This document shows, piece by piece, positions 13,529-25,139 of a stretch of DNA of 64,000 nt. Origin of the DNA: Apricaphanius iberus (Eukaryota > Chordata > Actinopteri > Cyprinodontiformes > Aphaniidae); NCBI GenBank assembly GCA_028564705.1, contig JAPXFQ010002722.1, positions 1,488,001 to 1,552,000 on the forward strand, written 5' to 3'. The notes below the pieces were generated by a model that saw only the letters and a program-made list of their open reading frames with translations, had not been told where the DNA came from and did no database searches. Made by a program: the position numbers and the translations under genes. Within the stretch, counting starts at the first letter, position 1; each line of letters starts with the position of its first letter.

Positions 13529-13750
13529 ACTGGATTTATATCCCCTTAATCCACTCATACGGACCACACAAAGTGCTTTACACTAAAAAACACTTCCAAC
13601 CACTGGCACTCATAAACGTGCACACATTGATACACTAATATGCAGATGGTAGGCAACTTAGGTAAGTGCCTTATCCAGGAGTACCTTAATGTTTGACAGG
13701 GGTAAGTTGGAATTGAACTTACAACCTTCCAAGTGCAAGATGACTGCTAA
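13529..13750 (-). mobile_element. tRNA-derived SINE (decayed)
   Basis: On the minus strand the element starts with a degraded tRNA-like head (B-box region at about 13706-13725, reversed GGAATTGAACTTACAACC). It then runs through the AAGGCACTTACC-like block and ends in the CACTTTGTGTGGTCC...GATATAAATCC tail. It has the same layout as the better preserved + strand SINE at 21297-21549. Confidence 0.6.
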
Positions 13751-14520
13751 AACAAATAACTTATTTCACAATGAATCCTACAGTGAACAGGCAGTCAGTG
13801 TAGTCAGGCTAGAATAGGGGTTCTGTGCTCTCTCAGTATTCATGTATTGTTTTGTAATGCACCAGTTACAGTGTATGACCTTTGAAGTTTATTTTAGGAA
13901 GAATTATGTTTAAAACTTGTTTTTCAAAAATATTATTGTCCAAGAAAATGGAAGAAAAAGAATCAGAATGAAATAAAAAAGTGTAGGTAAATATTTCAAA
14001 TTACACCAAAAAACATCTGTGTTGAGTAAGTGTTCTGCAGAAAGTTGGATGTCTGTTGACAGTTTTGACCTTTATTCCCAACCTGGCTTGTATGCCAAAT
14101 TAGTGGTGCAGGAAGCCGAAAACCTAAATGTCACATCCTATAGGGTCATTCACATAGAAATCATTCTGTAGTCTTGTAAAATAATGAATATGTTTTTTAG
14201 TGTCTTGGGGAAAAAAAATATATTCTTAAATAAGATGAGCGTGGAGTTCTTTAGGCATTTTCAACATTTTATAAGCATGTTGGCCAGATTAGAAGTCAAA
14301 TCGTGCATCCAGAACTGTGCTATGATCTAACTCTACCCTTAACCTCCCATTCCTAATTTTATATGGTATATGTTAATCCAATACTATCGTCTTCAGTCCC
14401 TCCTATGCAGTCCAGATGTCTGGTGCCATAAGGTTAAATAAGTTAAAACTATAGAGTAAAAGGAACAAGGCCTGAGGGTGTCCTGTATGGAGGACCAAAA
14501 CTAACATAACTAAAAATAAA
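13751..14520. other. Unannotated intergenic DNA
   Basis: AT-rich sequence; no coding frame, RNA or repeat recognised. Confidence 0.45.
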
Positions 14521-15830
14521 AGCATATATATATATATATGTGCTTTTATTTTTTTGTTTTTTTATTTTATTTTTGCAAATACGTTTTTAATTTTTTTTTC
14601 CTTTTCCTGATACATGCATTTACTCTATTTACATTCCCTCTTCTCCTCTTTTTACTTTACCTTTTGCATTTCTGCCTAATTATGCAAATGAGGAGGGCTG
14701 CCCTTCTTGGTCCAACTCCTCTACTATTGGTCAATAAACAGGAAGGAGTAGGATCCATGTGCAGATTGATTGTGCATGCCAGCAACAAGCCACTTCCTCC
14801 AAAATCTCCTAAATCTGTTCAGCTTCATTATCAGTCTCTGCAGCTAATGGGAGTAGCCTCTCACTCAAAATGTCTACACGAAACAATAACTAGTCATCAC
14901 TGACTGTATTACTTTCAGCTAAAATAGAAACAGGTCTAAACATCTTAATTCTTCTGCTATCGTCTGAGACATCTCTGGTAGGACTTCACTTCCTATCAAA
15001 CAAGTCGAAAAGGCATGCACAATCGATCTGCACATGGATCCTACTCCTTCCTGTTTATTGAAAAATAGCGGAGGAGTTGGACATAGAAGGGCAGCCCTCA
15101 TTTGCATAATGAGCCAGAAATGCATTAGTTAGAGTAAAAAGAGGAGACAAGGGAAAGTAAAATCAAGGAATGCATGTATGAGGAAAAGAAATAACAAAAT
15201 ATATATTATTCTTGAAGAAACTGCATGTATATGTAAAAGGAAAAAACAAAATGTAATTTTTTTGATGAAAATGCATGTAGGCTGTAAGGAAAAGGAAAAA
15301 CAATGTATTTTTTCCCAAAAAATTGCATGTATCATGTATCATGGTGTACCATTTTATCATCAGGTGTACCACACCTGATGATAAAATCAGCATGACAAAG
15401 TGTTTAAAAGGTTAGAATGGCAGCTTTCAACCATTTTTCTTGACGTAAATGCATGTATAGAGATCGCCAAAACATGTGACCAACTGGGCAGTAACGTCAT
15501 TAGAACACAAAGAATTATGGGTATGCTTGTCCAGGTTGGCATACCAGGCTACTGTTCTGGCATGAAAATAATGAAAAACTGATGTAAAACACACAGCAGT
15601 TAGACAGCATCTTGAACACTGCGTTCTTCCCTCGATGCAATGAAGTTTGGCGCATTATGTTTGTGCCGTGGATCCCAAAATGCTTTGCGTTAACCACTGG
15701 GAATACATAATAATGACATCACATTAGCAAGCCTTAAAAGGAGAAGGAAAAAACAAAATTTATAAAATTCTTAACAAAAATCCATGTATAAAGAAAAGGA
15801 AAAACAAAATATATATGTATTTCTGCCTTT
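14521..15830. mobile_element. Large palindromic repeat element with internal tandem units
   Basis: The left arm at about 14640-14785 and the reversed right arm at about 15012-15140 match for over 110 bp, including ATGCAAATGAGG(A)GGGCTGCCCTTCT, CAATAAACAGGAAGGAGTAG and ATCCATGTGCAGAT. Outside the arms, diverged units centred on ATGCATGTAT followed by AAGGAAAAACAAAATATAT recur every 60-100 bp (about 15168, 15220, 15270, 15325, 15450, 15780), with the reversed form near 14560-14620. No transposase is present. The class is unknown to me. Confidence 0.65.
15351..15387. repeat. Perfect 17-bp hairpin
   Basis: ATTTTATCATCAGGTGT and its exact reverse complement are separated by 3 nt (ACC). It lies inside the palindromic repeat element and could extrude as a cruciform. 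Not followed by a T-run, so it is not read as a terminator. Confidence 0.95.
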
Positions 15831-15839
15831 ATTTTTAAT

Positions 15840-17150
15840 TATGTCAGTTTCAGTCCTCTATAGTCCTACTAATATCTGTTGCTTACTGATGTGTGTCTAA
15901 GCAAAAAGTGAAATAAAAGTTAAGTATTTATTTTTGTCAGGTTTTACAGGTTCTTGTAGCTGGTATTGCTTCATGTTTATCGTTATTGCACTGCTTTGTA
16001 TTACTGTGCCACTTTGATTGTCTAACATTTGGCCAATTATCTTACAGGAGGGGGAAACAGAATTTTTTTTCTGTTATGAAATGTGACTTATGACTATTTC
16101 ATTCCTATTCTAACGATCAGGTTATGTCCAAGTGCTCCTCCTTGTCATTAGACCACAGACGAAGATGAGAGCATTGCCCTTCGCCTGATTAGATGAATGC
16201 TCTAATCAGAAAATTGAAATGAATTATGTCACTGTCCATTTCCAAAATGACCTCCTTCATGTTGCTGTCCATTTCCAAAACCTTAAAGAGACAGGAACAT
16301 GAACATACAAAGAAAAGGCTTGGCATTAGAAAGAGCCATTGGCCCAAAACAAATTTTTAATTTGGATTCTATCAAATGCATCAGGTTTCATTTGACGATT
16401 TGTCATAAGACTTGCTTTTAATTTTCAAAACCCTGACTCTTCTACTTTGAAGTCTTGTGTTGACCACATGTAACCTTTCTGACTTGTGTCTTTGTCTTGG
16501 GGAGCACCACAGAGAGGTTACTGAGTGGTTGACAGGTAGAGGAAAATTGGAAGTTTCACAGCCTGCAGGGTTCCAGATGGTGTGTTTCTCCCTTTGAGAC
16601 GCTTTCCTTCTTCAAGTTTCCACTGTGATGAGAATCTGCGTGGAAACAGTTATCAGTCACACACAGCTTCACTGCAGAGTCACCATATGTCTTTACCTTT
16701 TCTCATTTCACAACATCCCTCCTCATTCCCCACTACACCATATTCCCAGGACAAGAAAGAAGCACAGCGAGACAAGTTGTCTCATTGAATTAAGTCCAAG
16801 AAGTTTGAATGAGTAACAGCAATGGAACTTTAGTCAAACACGTTAAAAACGTAAAGGCGGTATTGCGTTTATGGGTGTTTCCTCACTGTGTATGACTGCA
16901 TTTGGCATCTCTGCTCAGAGGTACAGTAGGTTATCATATTTAAGTATAGCATTATTAAACTAAATCATAGTACTTTTTGTAAATGATCTTGTTTAATAAC
17001 AAACCAAAAATATGGAGATTTCTGTATACTTATAATTTGTTTGAGGGCTAAGACAAGGATCAGTCAACATTCCAACAAAAGATTACAAGAAGAATTGTTA
17101 TTTATCTACTCGTTAAATATTAGTTCACTAGCAAGGACCACGCATCATAG
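15840..17150. other. Unannotated intergenic DNA
   Basis: No gene or repeat recognised; two overlapping small frames at 16582-16816 have no domain or codon signal. Confidence 0.4.
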
Positions 17151-17339
17151 ATTGTGATTAAAGGTTTATTGACTGAACGGTGAGAATGGAAGTCTGGGGA
17201 GATGAGCCGATGAGGTCAGGAGGTAGACTCAGTGTGGGGGTGCAGTCTTCAGGAGTTCGTCTTTCCTGTGCCTGCTCAGAACCCCCCGGACAAACCTGAA
17301 AGAAAGAGATGTTAGAAAAGACCAGGACTGTGAGTAGGC

Positions 17340-17610
17340 TAAACGAGAGGTAGGGGATGAGGATGGAGGGAAGGGTCAAAGGGATGAAGGGAAGAGGAAA
17401 GAAGGGTCGAAAGGGATGAGGGTTGAAAGGGATGAGGAGGGAAAGGATGAGGGTCGAAAGGATGAGGGAAGGGATGAGGGTCAAAGGGATGAGGGGATGA
17501 GGGTCGAAGGGATAAGGGTCAAAGGGATGAGGGTCGAAGGGATGAGGGGATGAAGGTCGAAGGGATGAGGGTCGAAGGGATGAGGGTCAAAGGGATGAAG
17601 GTCGAACATG
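17340..17610. repeat. GGGATGAGGGTCGAA minisatellite
   Basis: Tandem, variable copies of a roughly 15-nt unit GGGATGAGGGTCGAA/GGGATGAGGGTCAAA with deletions and partial units; purine-rich on the + strand. The 108-codon minus-strand frame across it (17158-17484) is a by-product of the repeat and encodes only Pro/Leu/Ile-rich low-complexity sequence. Confidence 0.9.
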
Positions 17611-17619
17611 TGGGTTCGA

Positions 17620-19270
17620 GGGGACGGAACTTAAGGGTATGGAGCAGTAAAGTAGATCGAGGTTAGACCACGGATTGGGTCGGGTAGGGAGGGGTGTGAA
17701 CGAATGTGACAGACGTTGAACGTGAAGCAAGCCTGGCTTATATAGATAGCTAATTGATTAGTGAGGTGCGAGATATTTGGAAAGCCAGGTGAATTGAATT
17801 AATGTTGATTGCTGCATACGATGAGAGTTGATGTGCGGTCCCACTCCTGAACCTAAGTTAAAATGTTAACTCCATTTAGAACTAGCCTTGATCTGTTAGT
17901 CTTCAGCATCAAACCAGCCACAAAATAACTGGATAAAAACTCCCTTCGTGGGTCAGTCACATGCCGTCTGATTATCATGGAATCGTCCAACAAGCATTTG
18001 TGGTGGCAGAGTCCCCCACCTTTGATTTCTTGGCTTAGAGGTCATAGTCGGTTACTGGACAAATAGCTGGTTACCTGGCTTTGAGGTCAATCTGAGTCAG
18101 GCAGAGTATCAAGTTTTAACAATACTGGATGATTGTATGGTTCCAATTATGAAACATACAAGGAAGGACTGAATTATTAAAATGGCAAAGGGGAAACTCC
18201 TTAAATAATAAATAAAAAATAAAGCCTAATTTATACATATCAAACAGCAATTTTGCACCCAGGCACAGACATATTGATGGAGATGTTTTTCGTTTATAGT
18301 GCTGCATTTTTTTCTCTCAGTTCACCATTGATTTTTCTGTGTTACAAAGCAATAACAGACCAGGACAGCAGGGGTTGCTAACTGATCATGGCGGGTCTTC
18401 CTACTGTTGCAGCGTAGTTTTTTCTTCAGCTTGTGAACGTATTCACCCCTCAAGAAGCAATGGACGACAGAATCTAAGTTTTGATTAAGTTGTAAAGCTT
18501 TTTATTAGAAGTACTGTTAGGGTAAAAAAATTTGGTTTAACCTAGAAAGAATCACACATAGGGGTCGGAGAGAAATTGAAGTTAAATGAGCTCTGCAGTG
18601 GGAGATAGAATAGAGTAAAGTTCTGCAGAGGGAGTCCAGTAAGATACTCTGGTTGACCATTTGTCTGTTCTCCTTTCAGCTTTTCTTCTTCTGGGCAGCT
18701 ATTGTTCTCTTCGGTTAACGGGACAAGCAGATATGTACTGTGCTGTAGAGCTTCTTGTATATATTATGTAGGCGCTGGCGTCACGTAGATTATACGCGTG
18801 TTCCGTTCGTATTTTGGGGCATGCCCAGTATTTGCACAGGTCGGTATGGGATTGCGCAATCATGGGAACTTAAACTGACCTAAAACGGGGCGTAAATGCT
18901 CGTGTTGAGTGGATAACATTAGGCGTCTAACTCCCCGTATAACCTTATCGGCTTAGTGTGGACGTAGCCTAAAACTATGTGATAATTAAGGAAAGACATC
19001 CTAAGAAAATAATAATACAACATTATTATTTTTCCCTAACAAGTACAGCTCAAAAAATACTCCAAAAACGTAAGTGAAAAAAAACACAGCAGCCTTTTTT
19101 GTTGTTTTCCTACACCTCCTTGTGTTCAAACTCACCAAAAGACCAGATTAGATAAATTTTCCTTTGAATATTGAGCATATAGTGCCAAAACACTCTATTA
19201 ACTGCTGATTACAGCAACTATAGAGCATTTTTATGGTGAAATGATGTCTGGCTGTTGTTGAACTGACGAC
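17620..19270. other. Unannotated intergenic DNA
   Basis: Contains a slightly CpG-richer patch at 18760-18970 that may belong to an old repeat, but no ends could be defined. No coding frame. Confidence 0.4.
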
Positions 19271-19433
19271 TCACAGGCATGCACTATCCGTTGACGGAGA
19301 CGGATAGTTAGAAAATGGAGAGTCCTTGGGGCGACGGATAACGGACTATGTCAATCTGTCGCCGTCAAAACTGAGTAGTATAAACTATAGGCTTTGCTAT
19401 CCGTCTCCATAAACGGATAGCGTATGCCTGTGA
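19271..19433. mobile_element. 163-bp MITE with 34-bp inverted ends
   Basis: Starts TCACAGGCATGCACTATCCG and ends with the reverse complement of a near copy (CGGATAGCGTATGCCTGTGA). The inverted ends extend about 34 bp with a few mismatches, each holding a sub-palindrome of CTATCCG and CGGATAG. Non-coding. Very short and nearly all inverted repeat, so it should fold into a long hairpin. Confidence 0.8.
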
Positions 19434-19439
19434 TTGGTA

Positions 19440-20540
19440 TGTCCTTCAAGATACAAGTTCTAACTTCAGTTTTTAGTCACCTGAACGACACCCTTTAAGT
19501 TTTTTACATCACCATTTAAAAAAATCTGTCAAACACGGAATTTATTCTGTTAACCAGCCCCTTTGTGCATTAACCATAACGTCCAAGAGTCGCACGTGTA
19601 TTTTTGTTAAGAAACTCCGGTCCTGTTGCATCTACTCGCAGTGTGAATAGGAACTGCATTAAAGAACAAACAAACTAACTAAAACATTTGGTCCAGACCA
19701 AAGCAAGTGGATTAATGGACCTTCCTTGTGTAAATACACCCATAGACACAGTTTGACGTAAATGCCTTTAACATAATCCAGATAAAAACACTTGGTTTGA
19801 TTTTACAAATACGACAGAGGTAAAGTGTTTTGTTTGAATCTTGTTCTGTGATTTATCTTCAGATCATTTTTTTTTCAATACTGGTTAAAACAGGGTGTGC
19901 AACTCAATATTGACCACTTGAATTTGTAAACTGTTAAAACCAGGTAAGTATAACTATCTGTCAGTGTGTGCTTCTCATTTCAGATTTCTTTGCCTACAGC
20001 CCAAGGCCAGGCACGCACTCGTATGATTTAGATGATATTTCTTCTCTTAGCTAAGTTTTTTAAGCTTGGTCTTATTCTCACTCATGTCAGACTGTCAGGC
20101 TGCCTTGCTGGCCACATATCAGCATTTGCATTAGGATGGATAGACTGGCGGTGCTGAATGCATTTACAAGACCTCCACCTACTGCTTCTCCTATTGCCAG
20201 AACAGCAGTACCAGAGAAAGTAAATAGATTTTGGCTTGAATATGATTAGGCAGCAGTTTACTTGGTTAGCTCTAAAGAGGAACAACAGATCCCACAGAGC
20301 AGAGATGCTCCACAGATAACCCTTATCCATTTATGCTCTGCCACAGACTACACAAATCCATTACACTGTAAAACTTGTAAACCCTATATGAGTTCAAACA
20401 TTATTAGAAAATAAATATTTATTTCAATGGAATGTTTTTAATTACAAAGAAATAGATAATGTGTCCTAATCCAGCTGTCCCACTGCATGCAAAAAGGCTT
20501 TAACAAAAATTATTTATGTACTGAGATTAATGTGTGTGTA
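19440..20540. other. Unannotated intergenic DNA
   Basis: No gene or repeat recognised. Confidence 0.4.
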
Positions 20541-20544
20541 AATG

Positions 20545-21715
20545 TTTCTTCTTCTTTCTCTTTCGGCTTTTCCCTTTAGGGGTCGCCACAGCGAATCATC
20601 TGTCACCATTTATTCCTATCCTCTGAATTATCTGCCCTCACACCAACTAATTTCATGTCCTATTTCACCATATCCATCTCCTTTTTGGTCTTCCTCCCTG
20701 TCTCCTGTCTGTTGGCTCCATCCTCAGCATCCTTCTACCAATATAATTGTCATATCAATTCTTAACATGTCCAAACCATATCAGTTTGGCCTCCCTGGCT
20801 TTATTCCCAAAACATCTAACATGAGCAGTCCCTCTAATGTACTCATTCCTGATCCTATCCATTCTCGTCACTCCCAAAGAGAATCTCAACAGCTTGAGTT
20901 CTGCAAACTCCAGTTCTGCTTCCTGTCTTTTCCTCATTGTTACGGTCTCTAGACCCTACAACATAGCTGGTCACACTACTATCTTGCATTCCTTCACCTT
21001 CATTCATGCTGAAACCCCTTTATCACACATCACACTTTTCTCCACCCATTCCAACCAGCTTGCACACGCTTCTTCACCTCTTTTCCTACACTCTCAATTG
21101 CTCCATTGACTCTTAGTACTTAAAGCCCTCTTCTTTCTTCACTTCCGCTCCCTGTACCTTTACAGTTCCACTTCTGTATTTCTCATTTACACAAATGTAT
21201 TCTGTTTTGCTGTGACTAATCTTCATTCCTCTCTTTTCCAGTTCATGCATCCATCTCTCTAGATTTTTCCCTACATCACCAGGGGACTGGTGACAGAGGG
21301 GCGACTGTGGCTCAGTGGTAGAGTAGTTGGCTTGCAATCGGGTCGTAGATTCGATTCCAGCCACATGTTGATGTGCACCTGGGCAAGGCACTTAACCCCC
21401 AAATTCTACATTGTCCTACCGAGCCATGTTGGGTGTCGGTGTTTGAATGCGAGTGTGAATGGGTGAATGTGGCTTCAATGTGAAGAGCTTTGAGTGGTCA
21501 GTAAGACTAGAAAAGCACTATATAAGTTCAGTCCATTTACCATTTACCATCTGCCCTGGTCTTAATGTAGATCACAATGTAAATTGTATCATACTGCATG
21601 GTCTGATCTCATCACCATAGTAACAAGAAGAGGCCCAGAACCGATCCTTGATGCAGTCTCACCTCCACCTTGAACTCCTCTGTCACTCCTGCAACACACC
21701 TCACAGTGTGCAAAT
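20545..21715 (-). pseudogene. RTE-like LINE 3' fragment, interrupted by a SINE
   Basis: On the minus strand, reverse-transcriptase C-terminal coding sequence survives in pieces. 21113-21391 has LERWMHELEKRGMKISHSKT. 20755-20937 has MRKRQEAELEFAELKLLRFS and then TRMDRIRNEYIRGTAHVR, ending LIWFGHV. These motifs are typical of teleost RTE-type (Rex3/Expander-like) LINEs. The upstream part of the same element continues at 21560-21715 (reversed GGAGTTCAAGGTGGAGGTGA), beyond the SINE at 21297-21549. The 3' end is near 20545 (GGGGTCGCCACAGCGAATCA). Multiple frameshifts; inactive. Family name is inferred from memory of the motifs. Confidence 0.8.
21297..21549 (+). mobile_element. tRNA-derived SINE inserted in an RTE-like LINE
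   Basis: The tRNA-like head carries an A box (TGGCTCAGTGGTAGAGTAG) and B box (GATTCGATTCC). It is followed by the GCACCTGGGCAAGGCACTTA block and a tail ending GAAAAGCACTATATAAGTTC AGTCC plus two CATTTAC repeats. The tail resembles the 3' end of the L2-like LINE at 12360-12415, the likely source of its mobilisation machinery. It interrupts RTE coding sequence on both sides, so it is younger than that insertion. Confidence 0.88.
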
Positions 21716-21719
21716 GTTT

Positions 21720-23200
21720 GATAACAGTTAAACATAAATAAAGAGTAAACAGTATGTTTTGGGACTAAAACAAGATGTGCCATGTAGGCCGGTGAGTGTA
21801 ACTCCTATTGTAAAGGAACATCTAAACGGAAAGGCTTCTGATTCATAAGATACAAAGTGAGCATATTTTTACATTTAAAGAGGAAAGCCTTTGTCAAATC
21901 AAAGTGTAATAGTTTAACCAAACACTTTTTATGTATATATATATTTTTCAATGTTTTCCTTAAGCTGCTTTTGTTAATTTTGCCTATTTTTTTGTTAAAA
22001 AAAAGTTACCCAAAGCCAATTTGTCAGTATTGTCATATTGTCATATTGACACTATATTGAAATACCTAAAAATGACACTGTTTCCATAAGAAAATGAAAC
22101 AATTTCCGGGCCGGGATGAGCCCCTAATATTTCAGCATTCTGACAAAGGCCAGCTTTAGATTCAGAAGGTTTGACAGATCAACATTCTCTGTAATTTAAT
22201 TTCATTTTTCTCAGCTAGGTTGTCCATACGGGACATATTGTCTTCAACAGCTACTATAAACCTTCTGCTCTGGATGTGAACTGGCTGTATTCAATGCTTG
22301 CTGTCTCTCAGAGGAATGAACTGTACATATTGCTCCTCCCTGTGTATGGCACTGCCTTCTCTGACAAACAGCTCAGCTGTATTTGGTGACTCAGCAGTAG
22401 ATAAATTGTTTGGGATCAAGAGTTGAACATCAAAAGGCCTGAATGCTGAGAACAAATTGGTCTGACATAGAGGTGTGTTGTTGGTGTTCAGTGATGATAA
22501 AATTCAGAAACTCACAGTGCCCAAAAATCCAAAGAAAGGAGGCACACAAAAAAACTAGCGACCCAAACAACCAATCGCAATAAATTCTAGGCATCAAAGT
22601 ATAAAGCAGGATGAGAATTGCTTCTTTTTCTGATATGCAAGCCAATTTGTCTGATTGGTAATTGCTGCCTCCTAGTGACACTCTAAAATGAAGTATTAGA
22701 TCATCATGAGAAATTAGAAAATTGGAGCAGTCATACTGCCCTTTCTTAATGCCAACTCTGGTGTTGTCATGCAGAAATAATAAAAGCTGACAACTGCTAG
22801 GGATGATTGGTTTTCAGCGTCTGGGATTGGATGAGGTGACAATTCAGGGTTTTAATTAACTTTTTATCTTGGGAAGATTGGAGAGAGACGACTGGGATAA
22901 ATCCTGGACTCCAGCTATTTGTTTGTTTTCGTCAGCACAGACTCAAGCCATGCTTGTGATAAACTACCAGTCAGCTGCTCAATCATAAAACCCGGTTGAA
23001 AAGCCATCAAAATCTAACTACAGAGATTTGTTTTAGTTCTCTTTAATAAGATCTCTGTTTGCTTTGGTGAAAACCTGAACAATCTGCTCCGGCAAAATGC
23101 TTGATGAACTCAGTGAATTCAACAGGAAAAAAAATAGATTTATTATCAAATATTTACCTATTTTTCTACAAATCCTTTGGATAATTGAAATCTACTGGAA
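21720..23200. other. Unannotated intergenic DNA, possibly conserved non-coding
   Basis: A repeat-poor stretch of mixed composition, mainly 22080-22960, with homeodomain-like TAATTAA and ATTA motifs. Nothing proves function; conservation across fishes would be the test. Confidence 0.3.
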
Positions 23201-23204
23201 TTCA

Positions 23205-25138
23205 TTGCCTTAATTTTTACATTGTCTTGACTCTATTTATTCTTTTGAAAAGCCTGCTGAAGACACATTTATTCACCGTAGTTTTTAACAGCATTTGTAC
23301 TCAATGCCCCATCAAGACAGTCTCTTGTCCATGGCCAAAATCAAATAGATTAAAAGTTAACCTAACAAAAGCAAATTATGAAAACCTTACTAAAATAAAT
23401 ACCACTTGACTGAACAAAAAAAAAAAGCCAATTACATTTGGTTTTTTGAAAATAAGATCCCTCTCCTCAAAGACTTTATTAGTAAATGACTTGATATGTG
23501 GTAATAAAATGTTTTGCCTATAAGAAACCTGGCTGCAACAAGAGGATTTTATAAGTACAAATGAGTCAACTCCTTCCAATTGTGTAAATTTTCACTTTCC
23601 TAGAAGTCCTGGACGAGAAGGAGGAGTTGCAACCATCTTTTAGTCATATTTAAAAATTTTATCCTAGACCAATTAATAGCTACAATTCTTTTGAACATCT
23701 TATCCTTACTTTTCCGAATACAAGCTCCAAAACATTAAAACCCACTTTTGTGGGGGGTTTTATCGTCCATCTGGCCCTTACTCTCAATTCTTGGATGCGA
23801 TCTCAGATTTTTTAAATCTGTTTTAGTATTAAACACTGATAAGGTAATTATATAGCAGAGGATTTCTATATCCAGGTGGACACAGAAAGTGATAGCTTGA
23901 CTGCAGCCTTTAATGTTATCTTAGACTCAATTGGCTTTACTCAGAAGGTGAAAGGACCATGCACTCGGGTCAGCACACTTTAGACGTTGTACTGACATAC
24001 AGCATTAAATGTGAGGAAGTAACAGTCCTCCCACATAACCCAGTCCTATCTGACAATTTTTTGATAACTTTTGAATTTACTTTATCTGACTTTACCCAAG
24101 CTGAAAGAAAGATTCCATACAGTAGAACTCTATCACACAATTTTGTAACAAGTTTTAAATCATCTGTTCCATTCTTGTTTCCCTCAGGGTCTCAGAATAA
24201 CATTGTGGATGGAGCAATTCCATCACTAACCCTTCAGAAATTAATGGTCTGGTTCAAAGCATTACTTCCTCAATGCGACTGGCATTAGATAGTGTAGCCC
24301 CCTCAAAAAGAAGGTAATCAACCATGGGAGGTTGGTTCCCTGGTTGTATGTTGTGTGCTTTAAAGCAGATTACTAGGAAACCTGAGAGAAAATGACGCTC
24401 TACACACTTAGAGGATTCCTATTTAACCTGGAAAAAGGGTCTACAGCTGTATAAAAAGACCCTTCGACAAGCTAGAGGCTTAGGTTATTCTGAGCTACTT
24501 TTGTAGTTATGCTGCTATAGGCTTTACTGTTGGAGGACAGACTGACCACTTTTCTTCACTCTTCTACTTTTCTCTTCTACTACTCGTCAGATGTATTTTT
24601 TGCTGTTATTTCACTTGTTAACCTTGTTTTCTCTCCATAGAAGCTCCACATGGTTTGGTATCCTGCTCCACTACAATGTCCTGCTGGATGGGGAGCATCG
24701 ATTTGGATGATGCTCCCAGTGACCGAACATCATCCATGTCCTGTTGTAAACTTATTACTTTATTCGTTTATAAAGTACTCCTACATCAGTTCTTTTGTTC
24801 TTTTAGTGTCTTTTCTCTGGCTTCTCAACCCTTCAGACGATCGAGGTAGATGATCACTTGTACTGAACCAGGTTCTGTTGAAGGTTTCTTCCTGTTTAAG
24901 GGGAGCTTTGCCTCACATTATGAGGGGTTAGGGAGGGATTGTTGTGGTTGGAGTCAACATGTTACGGGCACAACCTCACTTCAATGACTCAACTCAATCT
25001 GCTGGGATTCCTTACATAGAAAATGTTTAACTGATTGGAATGTTTGTATAATTGTATTGAAATTACTTTTCTTGTAGAGTTCCTTGAGATGACATCTGTT
25101 GTGAATTGGCGTTATATAAATAAACTGAATTGAATTGA
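23205..25138 (+). pseudogene. Internally deleted L2-like LINE (copy I)
   Basis: The endonuclease domain is recognisable in broken frames: an ETWLQ motif near 23528, FPRSPGREGGVA near 23597, and 23959-24288 with STLDVVLTY-like content and LSDNFLITFEF. The start of the RT region follows near 24430-24500 (KKTLRQARGLG). The sequence then jumps to a typical L2 3' UTR (GAAGGTTTCTTCCTGTTTAA at 24879) and ends with GAATTGGCGTTATATAAATA and a TGAAT repeat tail. Most of the RT is missing, so the copy is dead. Confidence 0.8.
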
Positions 25139-25139
25139 A

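Noticed and set aside
15351..15387. Hairpin as a transcription terminator or CRISPR-like unit
   Set aside because: No T-run follows, it is single, and the genome is eukaryotic; it belongs to a repeat element.
15178..15393. Several overlapping small frames on both strands
   Set aside because: They are by-products of the repeated ATGCATGTAT units and the 17-bp hairpin.
17158..17484. 108-codon minus-strand frame
   Set aside because: Most of it is the translated minisatellite, giving low-complexity Pro/Leu/Ile sequence.
21297..21370. tRNA gene
   Set aside because: A and B boxes are present but the cloverleaf is not maintained, and the sequence continues into a SINE body and tail.
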